This document shows positions 1 to 8,574 of a DNA stretch of 64,000 bases, piece by piece (positions within the stretch are counted from its first letter, which is position 1; each line of letters begins with the position of its first letter). The DNA is from Hafnia alvei (GTDB lineage Bacteria; Pseudomonadota; Gammaproteobacteria; Enterobacterales; Enterobacteriaceae). The notes beneath the pieces were generated by a model, which worked only from the letters and a program-made list of their open reading frames with translations, made no database searches and was not told where the DNA came from. Where the stretch lies: positions 3,178,012 through 3,242,011 of the forward strand of contig NZ_CP139992.1 of the NCBI RefSeq assembly GCF_034424155.1, in the 5' to 3' direction. The position numbers and the translations under genes were made by a program.

Positions 1-102
1 CAATCCCAGAACCAACGCCAGCCCGGCTAACCCACCCGCACTGCGCACCGCATCGCGTAAAAAGCGACGGCGCGCAGGCCCTTTATCTCGTTGTTTCGTC
101 AT
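1..102 (-). CDS. napG: NapG, ferredoxin-type quinol dehydrogenase component (N-terminal part only)
   Basis: Partial gene running off the left edge; only the first 34 codons are visible. The start ATG (minus strand, base 102) opens a twin-arginine signal with the core RRRFLRD followed by a hydrophobic Gly/Ala/Leu stretch, as in NapG, an iron-sulfur protein that passes electrons from quinol towards periplasmic nitrate reductase. It lies 21 bases downstream of the napA stop on the same strand, matching the napFDAGHBC order. The identification rests on position and the Tat signal, since no Fe-S motif is in view. Confidence 0.8.
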   Translation of the reverse strand, partial: MTKQRDKGPARRRFLRDAVRSAGGLAGLALVLGL

Positions 103-123
103 CAGGTAACGCTCCTTGCCTGA

Positions 124-2616
124 TTAGGCAGTCACCTTTTCAACTTTTACCGCACATTTTTTGAAGTCAGTTTCTTTAGACAGCGGATCGGTTGCATCCA
201 GCGTCAGGTTATTCACCAACTGAGCGGCATCGAAGAACGGCATATAAACCAGTCCTTGCGGCACACGGTTACGACCACGGGTTTCAACAATAGAAACCAG
301 TTCGCCACGGCGAGAAATCACCTTCACTTTATCGCCACGACGCAGGCCGCGTTGTTTCGCATCCAAAGGATGAATAAACAGCACCGCTTCAGGGAACGCA
401 CGGTGCAGTTCAGGCACACGGCGCGTCATCGAACCGGTATGCCAATGCTCCAGCACGCGACCGGTAGAGAGCCACAGGTCGAATTCTTTATCTGGCACTT
501 CAGCCGCTGGCTCAAATGGCAGTGCGAAAATTACCGCTTTGCCGTCTGGTTTGCCGTAGAAACGCACGCTTTCGCCTGCTTTAACAAACGGGTCAAACCC
601 TTCGCGATAGCGCCACAGGGTTTCTTTGCCGTTCACCACTGGCCAGCGGATACCGCGCGCTTTGTGATATTCATCGAACGGAGCCAAATCGTGACCATGA
701 CCACGGCCAAATGAGGCGTACTCTTCAAACAACCCTTTCTGCACGTAGAACCCAAAATCACGCGATTCATCGTTCAATTGATCGGCAGGGATCTCTTCTA
801 GCTTGAATTTGTTCACGTTGCCGTTGGCATAAAGCACATCAAACAACGTTTTACCCTTCAGCTCTGGCTTACTGTTGATCAGTTCCGCAGGCCAAACCTC
901 TTCTACTTTGAAGCGTTTGGAGAACTCCATCATCTGCCACAGGTCAGATTTCGCCTCACCTGGTGCTTTTACCTGCTGATGCCAGAACTGAGTGCGGCGC
1001 TCGGCGTTACCATAAGCCCCCTCTTTTTCCACCCACATGGCAGTTGGCAGAATCAGGTCGGCGGCCAAAGCGCTGACGGTTGGGTACGGATCGGAGACCA
1101 CGATGAAGTTACGTGGATCACGCCAGCCCGGCATGCGGTCTGCGTTGATGTTTGGCCCAGCCTGCATGTTGTTGTTACACATCACCCAGTAAGCGTTGAG
1201 CGTGCCGTCTTTCAGCGCACGGTCTTGCGCCACGGCGTGCAGACCCACTTTTTCTGGAATGGTGCCCGCAGGCAGTTTCCAGGTATTTTCAGCGATCTGG
1301 CGATGCTTCTCGTTGGTCACTACCATGTCTGCCGGCAAGCGGTGGGAGAACGTCCCCACTTCACGCGCAGTACCACAGGCTGACGGCTGACCGGTCAGAG
1401 AGAATGGACCACAGCCCGGTTTGGAGATTTTGCCGGTCAACAGATGGATGTTGTAGCAGAGGTTATTCGCCCAAACACCGCGCGTGTGTTGGTTGAAGCC
1501 CATCGTCCAGTAGGAAACCACTTTGACTTTAGGATCGGCATACAGCTTAGCCAACGATTCCAGAGAATCCTTTGGCACACCGGTCATTTCAGCCGTTTTC
1601 TCCAGCGTGTACTCCGCCACGAATGCTTTGTAGTCTTCAAAGCTCATTGGCTCGGAGGCATCGCTGCCCGGATTTTTCGCGGCTTTTTCCAGCGGATCGG
1701 TTGGGCGTAAGCCGTAACCGATGTCTGTTGCGCCCTTACGAATATTCACGTGCTGCTTCATGAATTCCTGATCGACCGCATTATTCTGAATAATGTAGTT
1801 TGCGATGTAGTTCAGGATCACCAAGTCAGACTGCGGGGTGAAGATAATCGGGTTATCGGCCAGCTCAAAGCTGCGGTGTTCAAAGGTAGAAAGAACCGCC
1901 ACTTTGACATTTTGGTCGGTCAAACGACGGTTGGTAATGCGCGACCAGAGGATCGGGTGCATTTCCGCCATGTTTGAGCCCCACAGGACGAAAGCATCCG
2001 CCTGTTCGATGTCATCGTAGCAGCCCATCGGCTCATCCATACCAAAGGTACGCATAAAGCCAACCACCGCAGACGCCATACAGTGACGCGCATTCGGGTC
2101 GATGTTGTTAGAGCGGAAACCTGCCTTGAACAGTTTGGAAGCAGCATAGCCTTCCCAAACGGTCCACTGGCCCGATCCAAACATGCCCACCGACGTTGGG
2201 CCTTTTTCTTTCAGAGAAGTTTTAAACTTCTCTTCCATCACGTCGAAGGCCTGATCCCAGGTCACCGGCGTGAATTCGCCCTCTTTGTTGTACTGACCAT
2301 TCTTCATGCGCAATAAAGGCTGCGTTAGACGGTCTTTTCCGTACATGATTTTTGGCAGGAAATAACCTTTAATGCAGTTTAGGCCACGGTTAACCGGCGC
2401 ATCTGGATCCCCTTGAGAAGCCACGATGCGACCATTTTGTGTTCCAACCAGCACACCACAACCAGTACCGCAAAAACGGCACGGCGCTTTATCCCACTTA
2501 ATTTCATCAGCCCCACCGACAACCGCTTGCGCGACGGTCGGAATGGTCAGCCCCGCAGCTGCTGCTGCAGCGGCGACGGCGTTGGCTTTCATGAAGTCTC
2601 GACGACTGAGTTTCAT
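124..2616 (-). CDS. napA: NapA, periplasmic nitrate reductase catalytic subunit
   Basis: 830-residue molybdoenzyme that reduces nitrate to nitrite in the periplasm. It begins with a Tat signal (SRRDFMK, then an Ala-rich core to about residue 31). Cysteines 46, 49, 53 and 81 (CRFCGTGC ... NCIKG) form the [4Fe-4S] site, and Cys179 in the ARHCMAS motif is the expected molybdenum ligand. Length and motifs match the family. The start codon overlaps the napD stop (ATGA), so the genes are probably translationally coupled. NapD binds this Tat signal and NapG/H/B/C supply electrons. The sequence shows no break. Confidence 0.98.
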   Translation of the reverse strand: MKLSRRDFMKANAVAAAAAAAGLTIPTVAQAVVGGADEIKWDKAPCRFCGTGCGVLVGTQNGRIVASQGDPDAPVNRGLNCIKGYFLPKIMYGKDRLTQPLLRMKNGQYNKEGEFTPVTWDQAFDVMEEKFKTSLKEKGPTSVGMFGSGQWTVWEGYAASKLFKAGFRSNNIDPNARHCMASAVVGFMRTFGMDEPMGCYDDIEQADAFVLWGSNMAEMHPILWSRITNRRLTDQNVKVAVLSTFEHRSFELADNPIIFTPQSDLVILNYIANYIIQNNAVDQEFMKQHVNIRKGATDIGYGLRPTDPLEKAAKNPGSDASEPMSFEDYKAFVAEYTLEKTAEMTGVPKDSLESLAKLYADPKVKVVSYWTMGFNQHTRGVWANNLCYNIHLLTGKISKPGCGPFSLTGQPSACGTAREVGTFSHRLPADMVVTNEKHRQIAENTWKLPAGTIPEKVGLHAVAQDRALKDGTLNAYWVMCNNNMQAGPNINADRMPGWRDPRNFIVVSDPYPTVSALAADLILPTAMWVEKEGAYGNAERRTQFWHQQVKAPGEAKSDLWQMMEFSKRFKVEEVWPAELINSKPELKGKTLFDVLYANGNVNKFKLEEIPADQLNDESRDFGFYVQKGLFEEYASFGRGHGHDLAPFDEYHKARGIRWPVVNGKETLWRYREGFDPFVKAGESVRFYGKPDGKAVIFALPFEPAAEVPDKEFDLWLSTGRVLEHWHTGSMTRRVPELHRAFPEAVLFIHPLDAKQRGLRRGDKVKVISRRGELVSIVETRGRNRVPQGLVYMPFFDAAQLVNNLTLDATDPLSKETDFKKCAVKVEKVTA

Positions 2617-2879
2617 GGCGTATCCTCACCTTGCTCATCCTGCTGGTGATAAACCAGCGACACCGCCAGCACACCTGCCACATTGCGCGCTGACTCAATT
2701 CTGTCTAGCAATGCGTTTGAATCTTCGCTTTGCATGACAACCACTAACTTGCCTTTTTCTTGTTCTGTCGCTGCCACTTCAGTTTCTGGCATGGCGGCCA
2801 GAGCTTCTGCGACGGCGGGTACGGCTTCCGGTTTGGCTTGAACAACCAATCCACATACGTGCCACATCTCATTGCTCAT
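2613..2879 (-). CDS. napD: NapD, chaperone for the NapA Tat signal
   Basis: 88-residue small cytoplasmic protein beginning [14 protein letters not shown]. Its size, composition and position between napF and napA match NapD, which binds the NapA twin-arginine leader and holds back export until the cofactor is inserted. It overlaps napF upstream and napA downstream by four bases each, the tight packing expected for a coupled operon. No metal motif is seen, as expected. Confidence 0.95.
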   Translation of the reverse strand: MSNEMWHVCGLVVQAKPEAVPAVAEALAAMPETEVAATEQEKGKLVVVMQSEDSNALLDRIESARNVAGVLAVSLVYHQQDEQGEDTP

Positions 2880-3400
2880 ACTTCATTCCTTGCTACCGCG
2901 TCGCGCATTTCAGGCCGCGCCGCTGGCGTTATTCGAATAGCATCAACCGGGCAGCCACGAACGCATTCGCCGCAGCCGGTGCATTTATCTAAATCAACCG
3001 TGGGTTTTGCAATTCCGCTTAGATGAGGCGCAAAGCGAATAGCATAAGGCTCGCAGGCATCCTGACAGCTGCGGCACTCAATGCCTTTTTGCGTTAGGCA
3101 GTTCGTCTGAATTTCTGCCTGAATCGTCCATGGCTGTGTGCGTTCAAGTTCAAAAAGCGGTAACTCGCAGGCATCAGCGCAACGATGGCAGAATGTGCAT
3201 TCAGCGCGGTGGAAATCGATAGCAGGGAACCCACCATCGCCTGCGATTAATACGCCGGTTTCACACTGTTCAATACAGGAATGGCAACGCGTGCAGCCTG
3301 CAATGAAAGCAGGCTCTGGGATTGTCCAAGGTGGACGCTGTGCGCTAGCGGGCTTTCGCCAACGAGCACTAAGTAGATTGCGCCGAGAAAGCGTAGTCAT
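2876..3400 (-). CDS. napF: NapF, ferredoxin-type accessory protein for nitrate reductase
   Basis: About 174 residues from the preferred ATG at 3400, which has a GGAG six bases upstream and gives MTTLSRRNLLSARWRK, the usual NapF opening. An in-frame ATG at 3424 is also possible. Four Cys-rich clusters of ferredoxin type follow (CTRCHSCIEQC, CTFCHRCADAC, CRSCQDAC, CTGCGECVRGC). NapF is a cytoplasmic iron-sulfur protein that helps assemble NapA. It is the first gene of the operon, so the nap promoter should lie in the region upstream, facing narQ. Confidence 0.95.
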   Translation of the reverse strand: MTTLSRRNLLSARWRKPASAQRPPWTIPEPAFIAGCTRCHSCIEQCETGVLIAGDGGFPAIDFHRAECTFCHRCADACELPLFELERTQPWTIQAEIQTNCLTQKGIECRSCQDACEPYAIRFAPHLSGIAKPTVDLDKCTGCGECVRGCPVDAIRITPAARPEMRDAVARNEV

Positions 3401-3824
3401 GGATACTCCGGTGACATTGCTCATCCATCCAGATGAAAAACACGTACCAATAAAAATGAAAGATATTGCTGGTCAGCGATATTGTTTTAACTTGTTGTTA
3501 GTAATAATTCTTATTTAACTTATGACCAGAAATAGAGGTTTTTTCTAAGCATAAAGTATGCGGATTAAAGGATGAGTTATAATCCCCCTAAATAGGTAAT
3601 TGTGGGTATCGATTGCGCGAGATCAAACCTTTTGCTGAGTTTTCACGCACTGTATAGACCCTGCGACCACATTTCGTTATTTACTGATTTATATAACGAT
3701 TATTTGGGCCCTCTGTTATCAATAAAGAGAACGGTACTAATAACCCATTTATTAAGCACCTGCGCAAAAATGATGATGTTCTACCGCCCTTTTTATCGCT
3801 GTCATACGAAATAGGTATATTAGA
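3401..3824. promoter_or_regulatory. Divergent nap / narQ control region with candidate NarP and FNR sites
   Basis: 424 bases without a gene between divergent napF and narQ. Two candidate sites face napF. At 3583-3598, TCCCCCTAAATAGGTA read on the minus strand is a TACCTAT heptamer, two bases, then a 6/7 inverted heptamer, the 7-2-7 layout used by NarP. At 3613-3626, TTGCGCGAGATCAA is a half-perfect FNR palindrome (ATCAA arm intact, TTGCG arm degenerate). E. coli napF is known to be activated by FNR and NarP. The assignment here is by motif only. Confidence 0.45.
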
Positions 3825-5507
3825 TTGCTCGTAAAACGTTCGGTTACCAGCACCTTGGCTAAAACACTGGCCGCGATTGTGATCCTCTCGGTTCTCTCAA
3901 CCGGCATCGCACTTGTTACCGTAGCAAGCAGTTTAAACGATGCTGAGGCGGTGAATATCGCAGGCTCGCTGCGCATGCAAAGCTATCGTCTGGCCTATGA
4001 TTTAACCAATCATCCTGATGATGTTGCTCTGCATCTCGCAGAGTACGAGCAATCGATGCAGGCTCCAGCGTTGAAAAAGCTCGACCGATTTTATGTTCCA
4101 TCCTCTGTTCGTGAAGAGTATAGACACCTACTGGAAACTTGGCTTTTATTAGACCAGCAGCTTAAAGCGGGTAACAGTGACCAATATCTTGCTCATGTCG
4201 CTAGCCATGTCAGCCAAATCGATCATTTCGTCTTGGTACTTCAGCATTATTCTGAGCAAAAAATGCAGCAAGTGGCGGCGATCAGCTTGCTAGGCGTTTT
4301 GATGATCATCGGGCTGGTTTGGTTTGCGATCCGCACCACGCGCCGTGAGGTTGTGTCTCCGCTGAATAAGCTGCTGAATGCCAGTCAACGTATGCAAAGC
4401 GGCTATTTCTCTCCGATGCAGTTGGACGTTAACCTTCCCAACGAAATTGGTGTGTTATCAAAAACTTTCATCAGAATGTCGAGCGAACTTGAAAAGCTTT
4501 ATCGCTCTCTTGAGGACAAAGTTCAGGAGAAGACAGAGAGTCTGACACAGGCGAATAAATCATTGGGCGTGCTTTTTGATTGCTCTCAGGCACTGACCGT
4601 CAGCGAAATCACCCAGCCCAGCTTCGAAAAAGTGCTTAACATCGTGCGTACCAGTGAAGCTTTGGATTTTCTAGAATTAGAAGTTCATGACAGCGGTAAT
4701 GGTCGTTGGCTATTACACAGTGGGCAACTGGATGACTCAGTTTCCACTTCAGCCATACCGCTGACGCTGGATGGGCATCGGTTAGGGGAATTACGCTGGC
4801 CTCAGCATCAGCATCCCCAGCAGCAGCTAATGCAAAACGTCGCTAACATGCTTAGCCGAGGGGTCTATTTCAACCGCGCGCAAAAGCAGCAAGTTCAGCT
4901 ATTGTTAATGGAAGAACGGGCGACAATTGCGCGCGAGCTGCATGACTCATTGGCCCAAGCGCTCTCGTTCCTGCGTATCCAGATAACGCTACTCAAACGT
5001 TCTATTCCCACCGAGAATACCCAAGCGCAGGCAATCATTCGTGATTTTGATCAAGCGTTGTCTGACGCCTATCGCCAACTGCGTGAATTATTGGCCACTT
5101 TTCGCTTAACTATTCAGGAAGCTGATTTGCGTGAGGCCTTACATCAGTTATTAGCGCCATTAAAATTGCAAACTGACGCCATTATTACGCTAAACTGTGC
5201 CCTTTCTTCGCAGTCACTCAACGCTCAGCAGCAAGTTCACGTCTTGCAAATTGTGCGCGAAGCCGTACTCAACGCCATCAAACATGCTCAGGCAAAACAC
5301 ATCGAAATACGCTGTCACTACGGGCCAGAAGGCGAAAGCGTGATCAGTATTCAAGATGACGGCATTGGGATAGCCAGCCTTGAAGAGCCCGATGGACACT
5401 ACGGCCTGACGATTATGGCCGAACGGGCGACACGACTGGGTGGTGAACTTACCATCCGTACGGTGCCCCCAGCAGGTACAAAAGTTTCGTTGATTTTTCA
5501 GCACTGA
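3825..5507 (+). CDS. narQ: NarQ, nitrate/nitrite sensor histidine kinase
   Basis: 560 residues. Membrane segments lie at about 12-36 and 153-170 around a periplasmic sensor domain carrying the nitrate-binding P-box (SLNDAEAVNIAGSLRMQSYR, about 36-55). A HAMP linker, a Cys-containing central region and a HisKA_3 domain with ARELHDSL follow (His373 is the phosphoacceptor). The ATPase ends with EPDGHYGLTIMAERA. NarQ senses periplasmic nitrate and phosphorylates NarP/NarL. The best start is a TTG aligned with the usual MIVKR opening; no upstream ATG fits. Its next-door partner is narP, and acrD lies further downstream as in E. coli, but separated by inserted genes. Confidence 0.96.
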   Translation: MLVKRSVTSTLAKTLAAIVILSVLSTGIALVTVASSLNDAEAVNIAGSLRMQSYRLAYDLTNHPDDVALHLAEYEQSMQAPALKKLDRFYVPSSVREEYRHLLETWLLLDQQLKAGNSDQYLAHVASHVSQIDHFVLVLQHYSEQKMQQVAAISLLGVLMIIGLVWFAIRTTRREVVSPLNKLLNASQRMQSGYFSPMQLDVNLPNEIGVLSKTFIRMSSELEKLYRSLEDKVQEKTESLTQANKSLGVLFDCSQALTVSEITQPSFEKVLNIVRTSEALDFLELEVHDSGNGRWLLHSGQLDDSVSTSAIPLTLDGHRLGELRWPQHQHPQQQLMQNVANMLSRGVYFNRAQKQQVQLLLMEERATIARELHDSLAQALSFLRIQITLLKRSIPTENTQAQAIIRDFDQALSDAYRQLRELLATFRLTIQEADLREALHQLLAPLKLQTDAIITLNCALSSQSLNAQQQVHVLQIVREAVLNAIKHAQAKHIEIRCHYGPEGESVISIQDDGIGIASLEEPDGHYGLTIMAERATRLGGELTIRTVPPAGTKVSLIFQH

Positions 5508-5591
5508 TGGTCAGCGACAACGGGTATTTAATTAAAATTTAACGGTAATAGGTAACGCTTAACCACCCTATTATTTATTTCGGAGCATTTT

Positions 5592-6224
5592 ATGGAAAAT
5601 GAAAGCTACGCAGTTATGATCGTGGACGATCATCCGCTTATGCGCCGCGGAATTAGTCAGTTACTTGAACTCGATCCAGCCTTTAATGTGGTTGCAGAAG
5701 CCAGCAGCGGCAGCGAAGCGATAGCATTAGCCAGTCGCGCACAACCCGACGTGATCTTATTAGATCTCAATATGAAAGGGCTATCAGGCTTAGATACGCT
5801 GAAAGCACTGCGTAACGAAGGCGTTGATGCACGCATCATTATTCTCACCGTTTCAGATTCACGCAGCGATGTCTATGCGTTGGTTGATGCCGGCGCTGAT
5901 GGTTATTTACTGAAGGATAGCGAGCCAGAAACGCTGTTATCACAGATCCATCAGGCAGCAAGTGGTAAAAACGTCTTTAGTGACATCATCAGCGAATACT
6001 TAGCATCACGCACTGAGTTAACCGACCCATTTGCCGATCTGACTGAGCGCGAACTCGATGTACTGCAGGAAGTGGCGCGTGGTCTGTCTAATAAGCAAAT
6101 CGCTTCACAGCTGCATATTTCCGAAGAGACGGTAAAAGTGCATATCCGTAACCTACTGCGCAAGCTCAACGTACGCTCGCGCGTGGCTGCAACCGTTTTG
6201 TACTTAGAGCACAAAAACCAATAA
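5592..6224 (+). CDS. narP: NarP, nitrate/nitrite response regulator
   Basis: 210 residues. The receiver domain opens VMIVDDHPLMRRG, has Asp58 in ILLDLNMKG as the phosphorylation site and the signalling Lys in YLLKDSEPE. A LuxR/NarL-type helix-turn-helix follows (LTERELDVLQEVARGLSNKQIA ... ETVKVHIRNLLRKL). It is closer to NarP than NarL over the C-terminal half as I recall these proteins. In E. coli narP lies near nap/ccm, away from narQ; here the kinase and regulator are neighbours 84 bases apart, with an ATG preceded by CGGAG. Confidence 0.94.
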   Translation: MENESYAVMIVDDHPLMRRGISQLLELDPAFNVVAEASSGSEAIALASRAQPDVILLDLNMKGLSGLDTLKALRNEGVDARIIILTVSDSRSDVYALVDAGADGYLLKDSEPETLLSQIHQAASGKNVFSDIISEYLASRTELTDPFADLTERELDVLQEVARGLSNKQIASQLHISEETVKVHIRNLLRKLNVRSRVAATVLYLEHKNQ

Positions 6225-6234
6225 TACCGACAAT

Positions 6235-6260
6235 GAGCGATGACCAAAAGGTTGTCGCTC
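6235..6260. terminator. Hairpin between convergent narP and the winged-helix gene
   Basis: GAGCGATGACC / AAAA / GGTTGTCGCTC forms an 11-bp stem (two G-T pairs) with a four-base loop, 11 bases after the narP stop. It lies between two convergent genes, so it may end transcription from both sides. The U-run is weak. Confidence 0.5.
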
Positions 6261-6283
6261 ACCCTTCTCAACGAATCCATGAA

Positions 6284-6559
6284 TTAAATCGCTGCCAGCA
6301 GTTGTTCAGCATGCTTTTTAACCCACATTTCGTTTAGCGGCCCCCAACTTTTTAACTGATAGTAACCGTCGTTGTTACGTACACCTTCTTGAACAAAATC
6401 CAGTTCAACGCCCATTCCCGGCAACGCTTTGATCACATCCTGTAAGGTTCTACGCGGCCAGCCTGTCACCTGTATAAGGTGAGGAACATTCGGCTTCTCC
6501 AGATGGCTAATCAGCCAACAGAGATATAAACGTCGCGCAAACACGGGGTTAAAGTCCAT
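6284..6559 (-). CDS. Small winged helix-turn-helix protein
   Basis: 91 residues from the ATG at 6559, chosen because AGGAG precedes it at normal spacing; the longer open frame upstream has no such site. The sequence PNVPHLIQVTGWPRRTLQDVIKAL looks like a helix-turn-helix, followed by a wing-like segment (NNDGYYQLKSWGP). It resembles conserved enterobacterial winged-helix proteins (HTH_43/DUF2131 type is my best guess, from memory). It is transcribed away from the fimbrial operon across a 620-base AT-rich spacer, so a role in fimbrial control is possible but unproven. Confidence 0.65.
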   Translation of the reverse strand: MDFNPVFARRLYLCWLISHLEKPNVPHLIQVTGWPRRTLQDVIKALPGMGVELDFVQEGVRNNDGYYQLKSWGPLNEMWVKKHAEQLLAAI

Positions 6560-6670
6560 TTGTTCTCCTAATTTACCCACCAGTGGCAGAAGTTTGAGCC
6601 CTAGGTGATTAATGACACAGATATTGTAGGTAATTTCGCAAGAAAGAAAAGGAAGCAAGACAGAAATCAA

Positions 6671-7179
6671 CGGTCTTGCGATGTAACGCTCCCGAAGAAA
6701 TAGTGAAATACTAGGCTATTATTAATTACTCTGTAATATTGTTTATTATTTAAATCACATTTAATAGAAATTTATTTCCACGCAAATTAGCCAACCAAAA
6801 GATCAGTTCATTAAATATATTAATATCATTTCATTATAAAATATGATCGTTAATGATAAAAATCGCACGCTCGGTGCAAAAATAGACAATTATTCAATTG
6901 ATATGAATATTTTTGCCTAAAAAATATTCACAAGCCATTGTTGCTATATTGTCCAAAATGAATTACAAAGAGCATCCAACAGCATTGCTTATATATTTAA
7001 TAATTTCAGTTCCAAGTAAGCATTCATCATTAACTACATTGTACTAAAAACAGCTCTATTTTAATGAGAAAGGCGCACGCATACACGATAATAAAATTGA
7101 TATATTTCACGATTTGATTGCATTATTTTTATTGATTTTAAATATGTCATTCAACTAACTTATTACGGAGAATAATATA
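6671..7179. promoter_or_regulatory. AT-rich leader upstream of the fimbrial operon
   Basis: About 500 bases with no convincing gene and very high A+T. A near-perfect inverted repeat lies at 6904-6930 (11-base arms TGAATATTTTT / AAAAATATTCA, loop GCCTA). The region must hold the promoter of the downstream fimbrial genes; long AT-rich leaders of this kind are typical of H-NS-controlled fimbriae, which is an inference. No fim-type invertible repeats flanking a promoter were found by eye. Confidence 0.4.
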
Positions 7180-7746
7180 GTGAAACGGAATCTAATTGTC
7201 GCCATTATGGCCCTCTCATCTACAACTGCATTTTCCGCAGAGATGAATGCGGGGAAAATACATTTTACCGGCGAAATCATTGAACCAAGCTGCACTATCG
7301 TAGGCGATAACGGGACAGACGCTACGGTTCCACTAGGAACCTACCCAACTTCGCTTTTCACTGACCCAGGGATAGAGACCGATCTCGTGCCTCTGACTAT
7401 CACTCTCAAGAATTGTCCTTTAAAAAGTGATGGACTTCCCGACATTCAACTGACCTTTACGGGCACCACCTCATTAACAGGTTCTAATACCTTATTAGAC
7501 GTCAGCAAAATAACCACCAACGGCACAACCGCTGCAACAGGTGTTGGGATTGCCCTGAGCCCCGATGGAGCGCCCACAACACATCTTAAATTTGATGGTT
7601 CTGAAGGACAGGTTTACATACCATTAGCGTCGAATACATCAGACACTATCAGTGCATCATTTAACGCTCGCTATATATCCTTCACTAAACCTGTCACCGC
7701 AGGCCCTGCGGATGCCGATTTAACGGTGAATATTCTTTATCGTTAA
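7180..7746 (+). CDS. Fimbrial major subunit-like protein
   Basis: 188 residues with a signal peptide (MKRNLIVAIMALSSTTAFSA). The mature protein has the classic chaperone-usher pilin features: an early Cys (PSCTIV) and a second Cys (KNCPL) for the disulfide, and a C-terminal beta strand ending in NILYR for donor-strand exchange. The start is a GTG at 7180 with CGGAG upstream. It is the first gene of a four-gene operon (pilin, chaperone, usher, tip/adhesin) and so is probably the main shaft subunit. Confidence 0.85.
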   Translation: MKRNLIVAIMALSSTTAFSAEMNAGKIHFTGEIIEPSCTIVGDNGTDATVPLGTYPTSLFTDPGIETDLVPLTITLKNCPLKSDGLPDIQLTFTGTTSLTGSNTLLDVSKITTNGTTAATGVGIALSPDGAPTTHLKFDGSEGQVYIPLASNTSDTISASFNARYISFTKPVTAGPADADLTVNILYR

Positions 7747-7762
7747 TTTTTATTATTTAATC

Positions 7763-7797
7763 CGGCGTGTTACTAGCAGTTTCACTATTACACGCCG
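7763..7797 (+). terminator. Intergenic hairpin between pilin and chaperone
   Basis: CGGCGTGT and ACACGCCG form an 8-bp perfect stem in the 126-base gap after the pilin gene. There is no U-run. Such hairpins after major pilin genes commonly stabilise the pilin mRNA or partly block readthrough, setting subunit excess; the role here is inferred. Confidence 0.5.
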
Positions 7798-7872
7798 ATA
7801 GATCAAATATAAGTAAATCAGATTCAGTGTGGGTTTTTACACGATGATTTTCACTTATTAAAGGGCTTTTAT

Positions 7873-8565
7873 ATGAGAATTATCGTGCTGAAGGTTTGCT
7901 CTGTCATTTTTGCTTTTAACACTTTCAGCCATGCAGCAGGAATTCAAATAGGGCGAACACGCGTTATTTATGACGCTAATAAGAAAGAGGTTGCTCTCTC
8001 TCTGACAAATACAGAAAAAGAGCTACCATGGCTCATTCAGTCATGGATTGATACCGGTGATGGAAAAACGCGCGGCCCCTTCATTGTGACCCCACCGCTT
8101 TTCAGGCTCGAGCCGCAAAAAGAGCAAAACCTACGTATCACGTGGTCCGGCCAAGCATTACCTACCGACCGAGAATCTTTGTTTTATATGAATGTGCGCA
8201 CTATTCCCGCGATGAAAAAAAGTGACGATAAGAAGAATGTTCTTCGGTTGATATATAAAACACACTTGAAATTATTTTGGCGCCCATCAGGGCTAAATGG
8301 CACGCCTATTGACGCCTGTAAGAATCTAAAATTTAGCCGACAGGCAAACCAGTTGCATATTACCAACAATGGCAGCTACTACAGCGTTTTCGATATATTA
8401 AAATTGAATACAACATCAATAAAAAATGCCGAAATGGTGGCACCAAAATCAACTGCGCAATTTCTGCTTCCCGATACGGTTAATGGTTCGAACGTGACAT
8501 GGCGCTGTATTACCGACTACGGCAATGCGTCAGATGAATTTACATCCAGTTTAACTCAGGACTAA
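7873..8565 (+). CDS. Periplasmic fimbrial chaperone (PapD/FimC family)
   Basis: 230 residues with a signal peptide ending near FSHA. The N-terminal Ig-like domain has the usual features: TRVIYDANKKEVALSLTN, then PPLFRLEPQKEQNLRI with the conserved Arg/Lys region that anchors the pilin C-terminus, then NVRTIPAM. A second domain follows to the end. It would bind pilin and adhesin subunits in the periplasm and deliver them to the usher encoded next, 9 bases downstream. Confidence 0.93.
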   Translation: MRIIVLKVCSVIFAFNTFSHAAGIQIGRTRVIYDANKKEVALSLTNTEKELPWLIQSWIDTGDGKTRGPFIVTPPLFRLEPQKEQNLRITWSGQALPTDRESLFYMNVRTIPAMKKSDDKKNVLRLIYKTHLKLFWRPSGLNGTPIDACKNLKFSRQANQLHITNNGSYYSVFDILKLNTTSIKNAEMVAPKSTAQFLLPDTVNGSNVTWRCITDYGNASDEFTSSLTQD

Positions 8566-8574
8566 TGGTGCTTA

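Noticed and set aside
256..2316. Several plus-strand open frames inside napA
   Set aside because: They lie antisense to a full-length, motif-complete napA and have no protein-like features or ribosome sites.
6671..7179. Invertible fim-type switch upstream of the fimbrial genes
   Set aside because: The only inverted repeat (6904-6930) is a tight hairpin, not two separated repeats flanking a promoter, and no recombinase gene is nearby.
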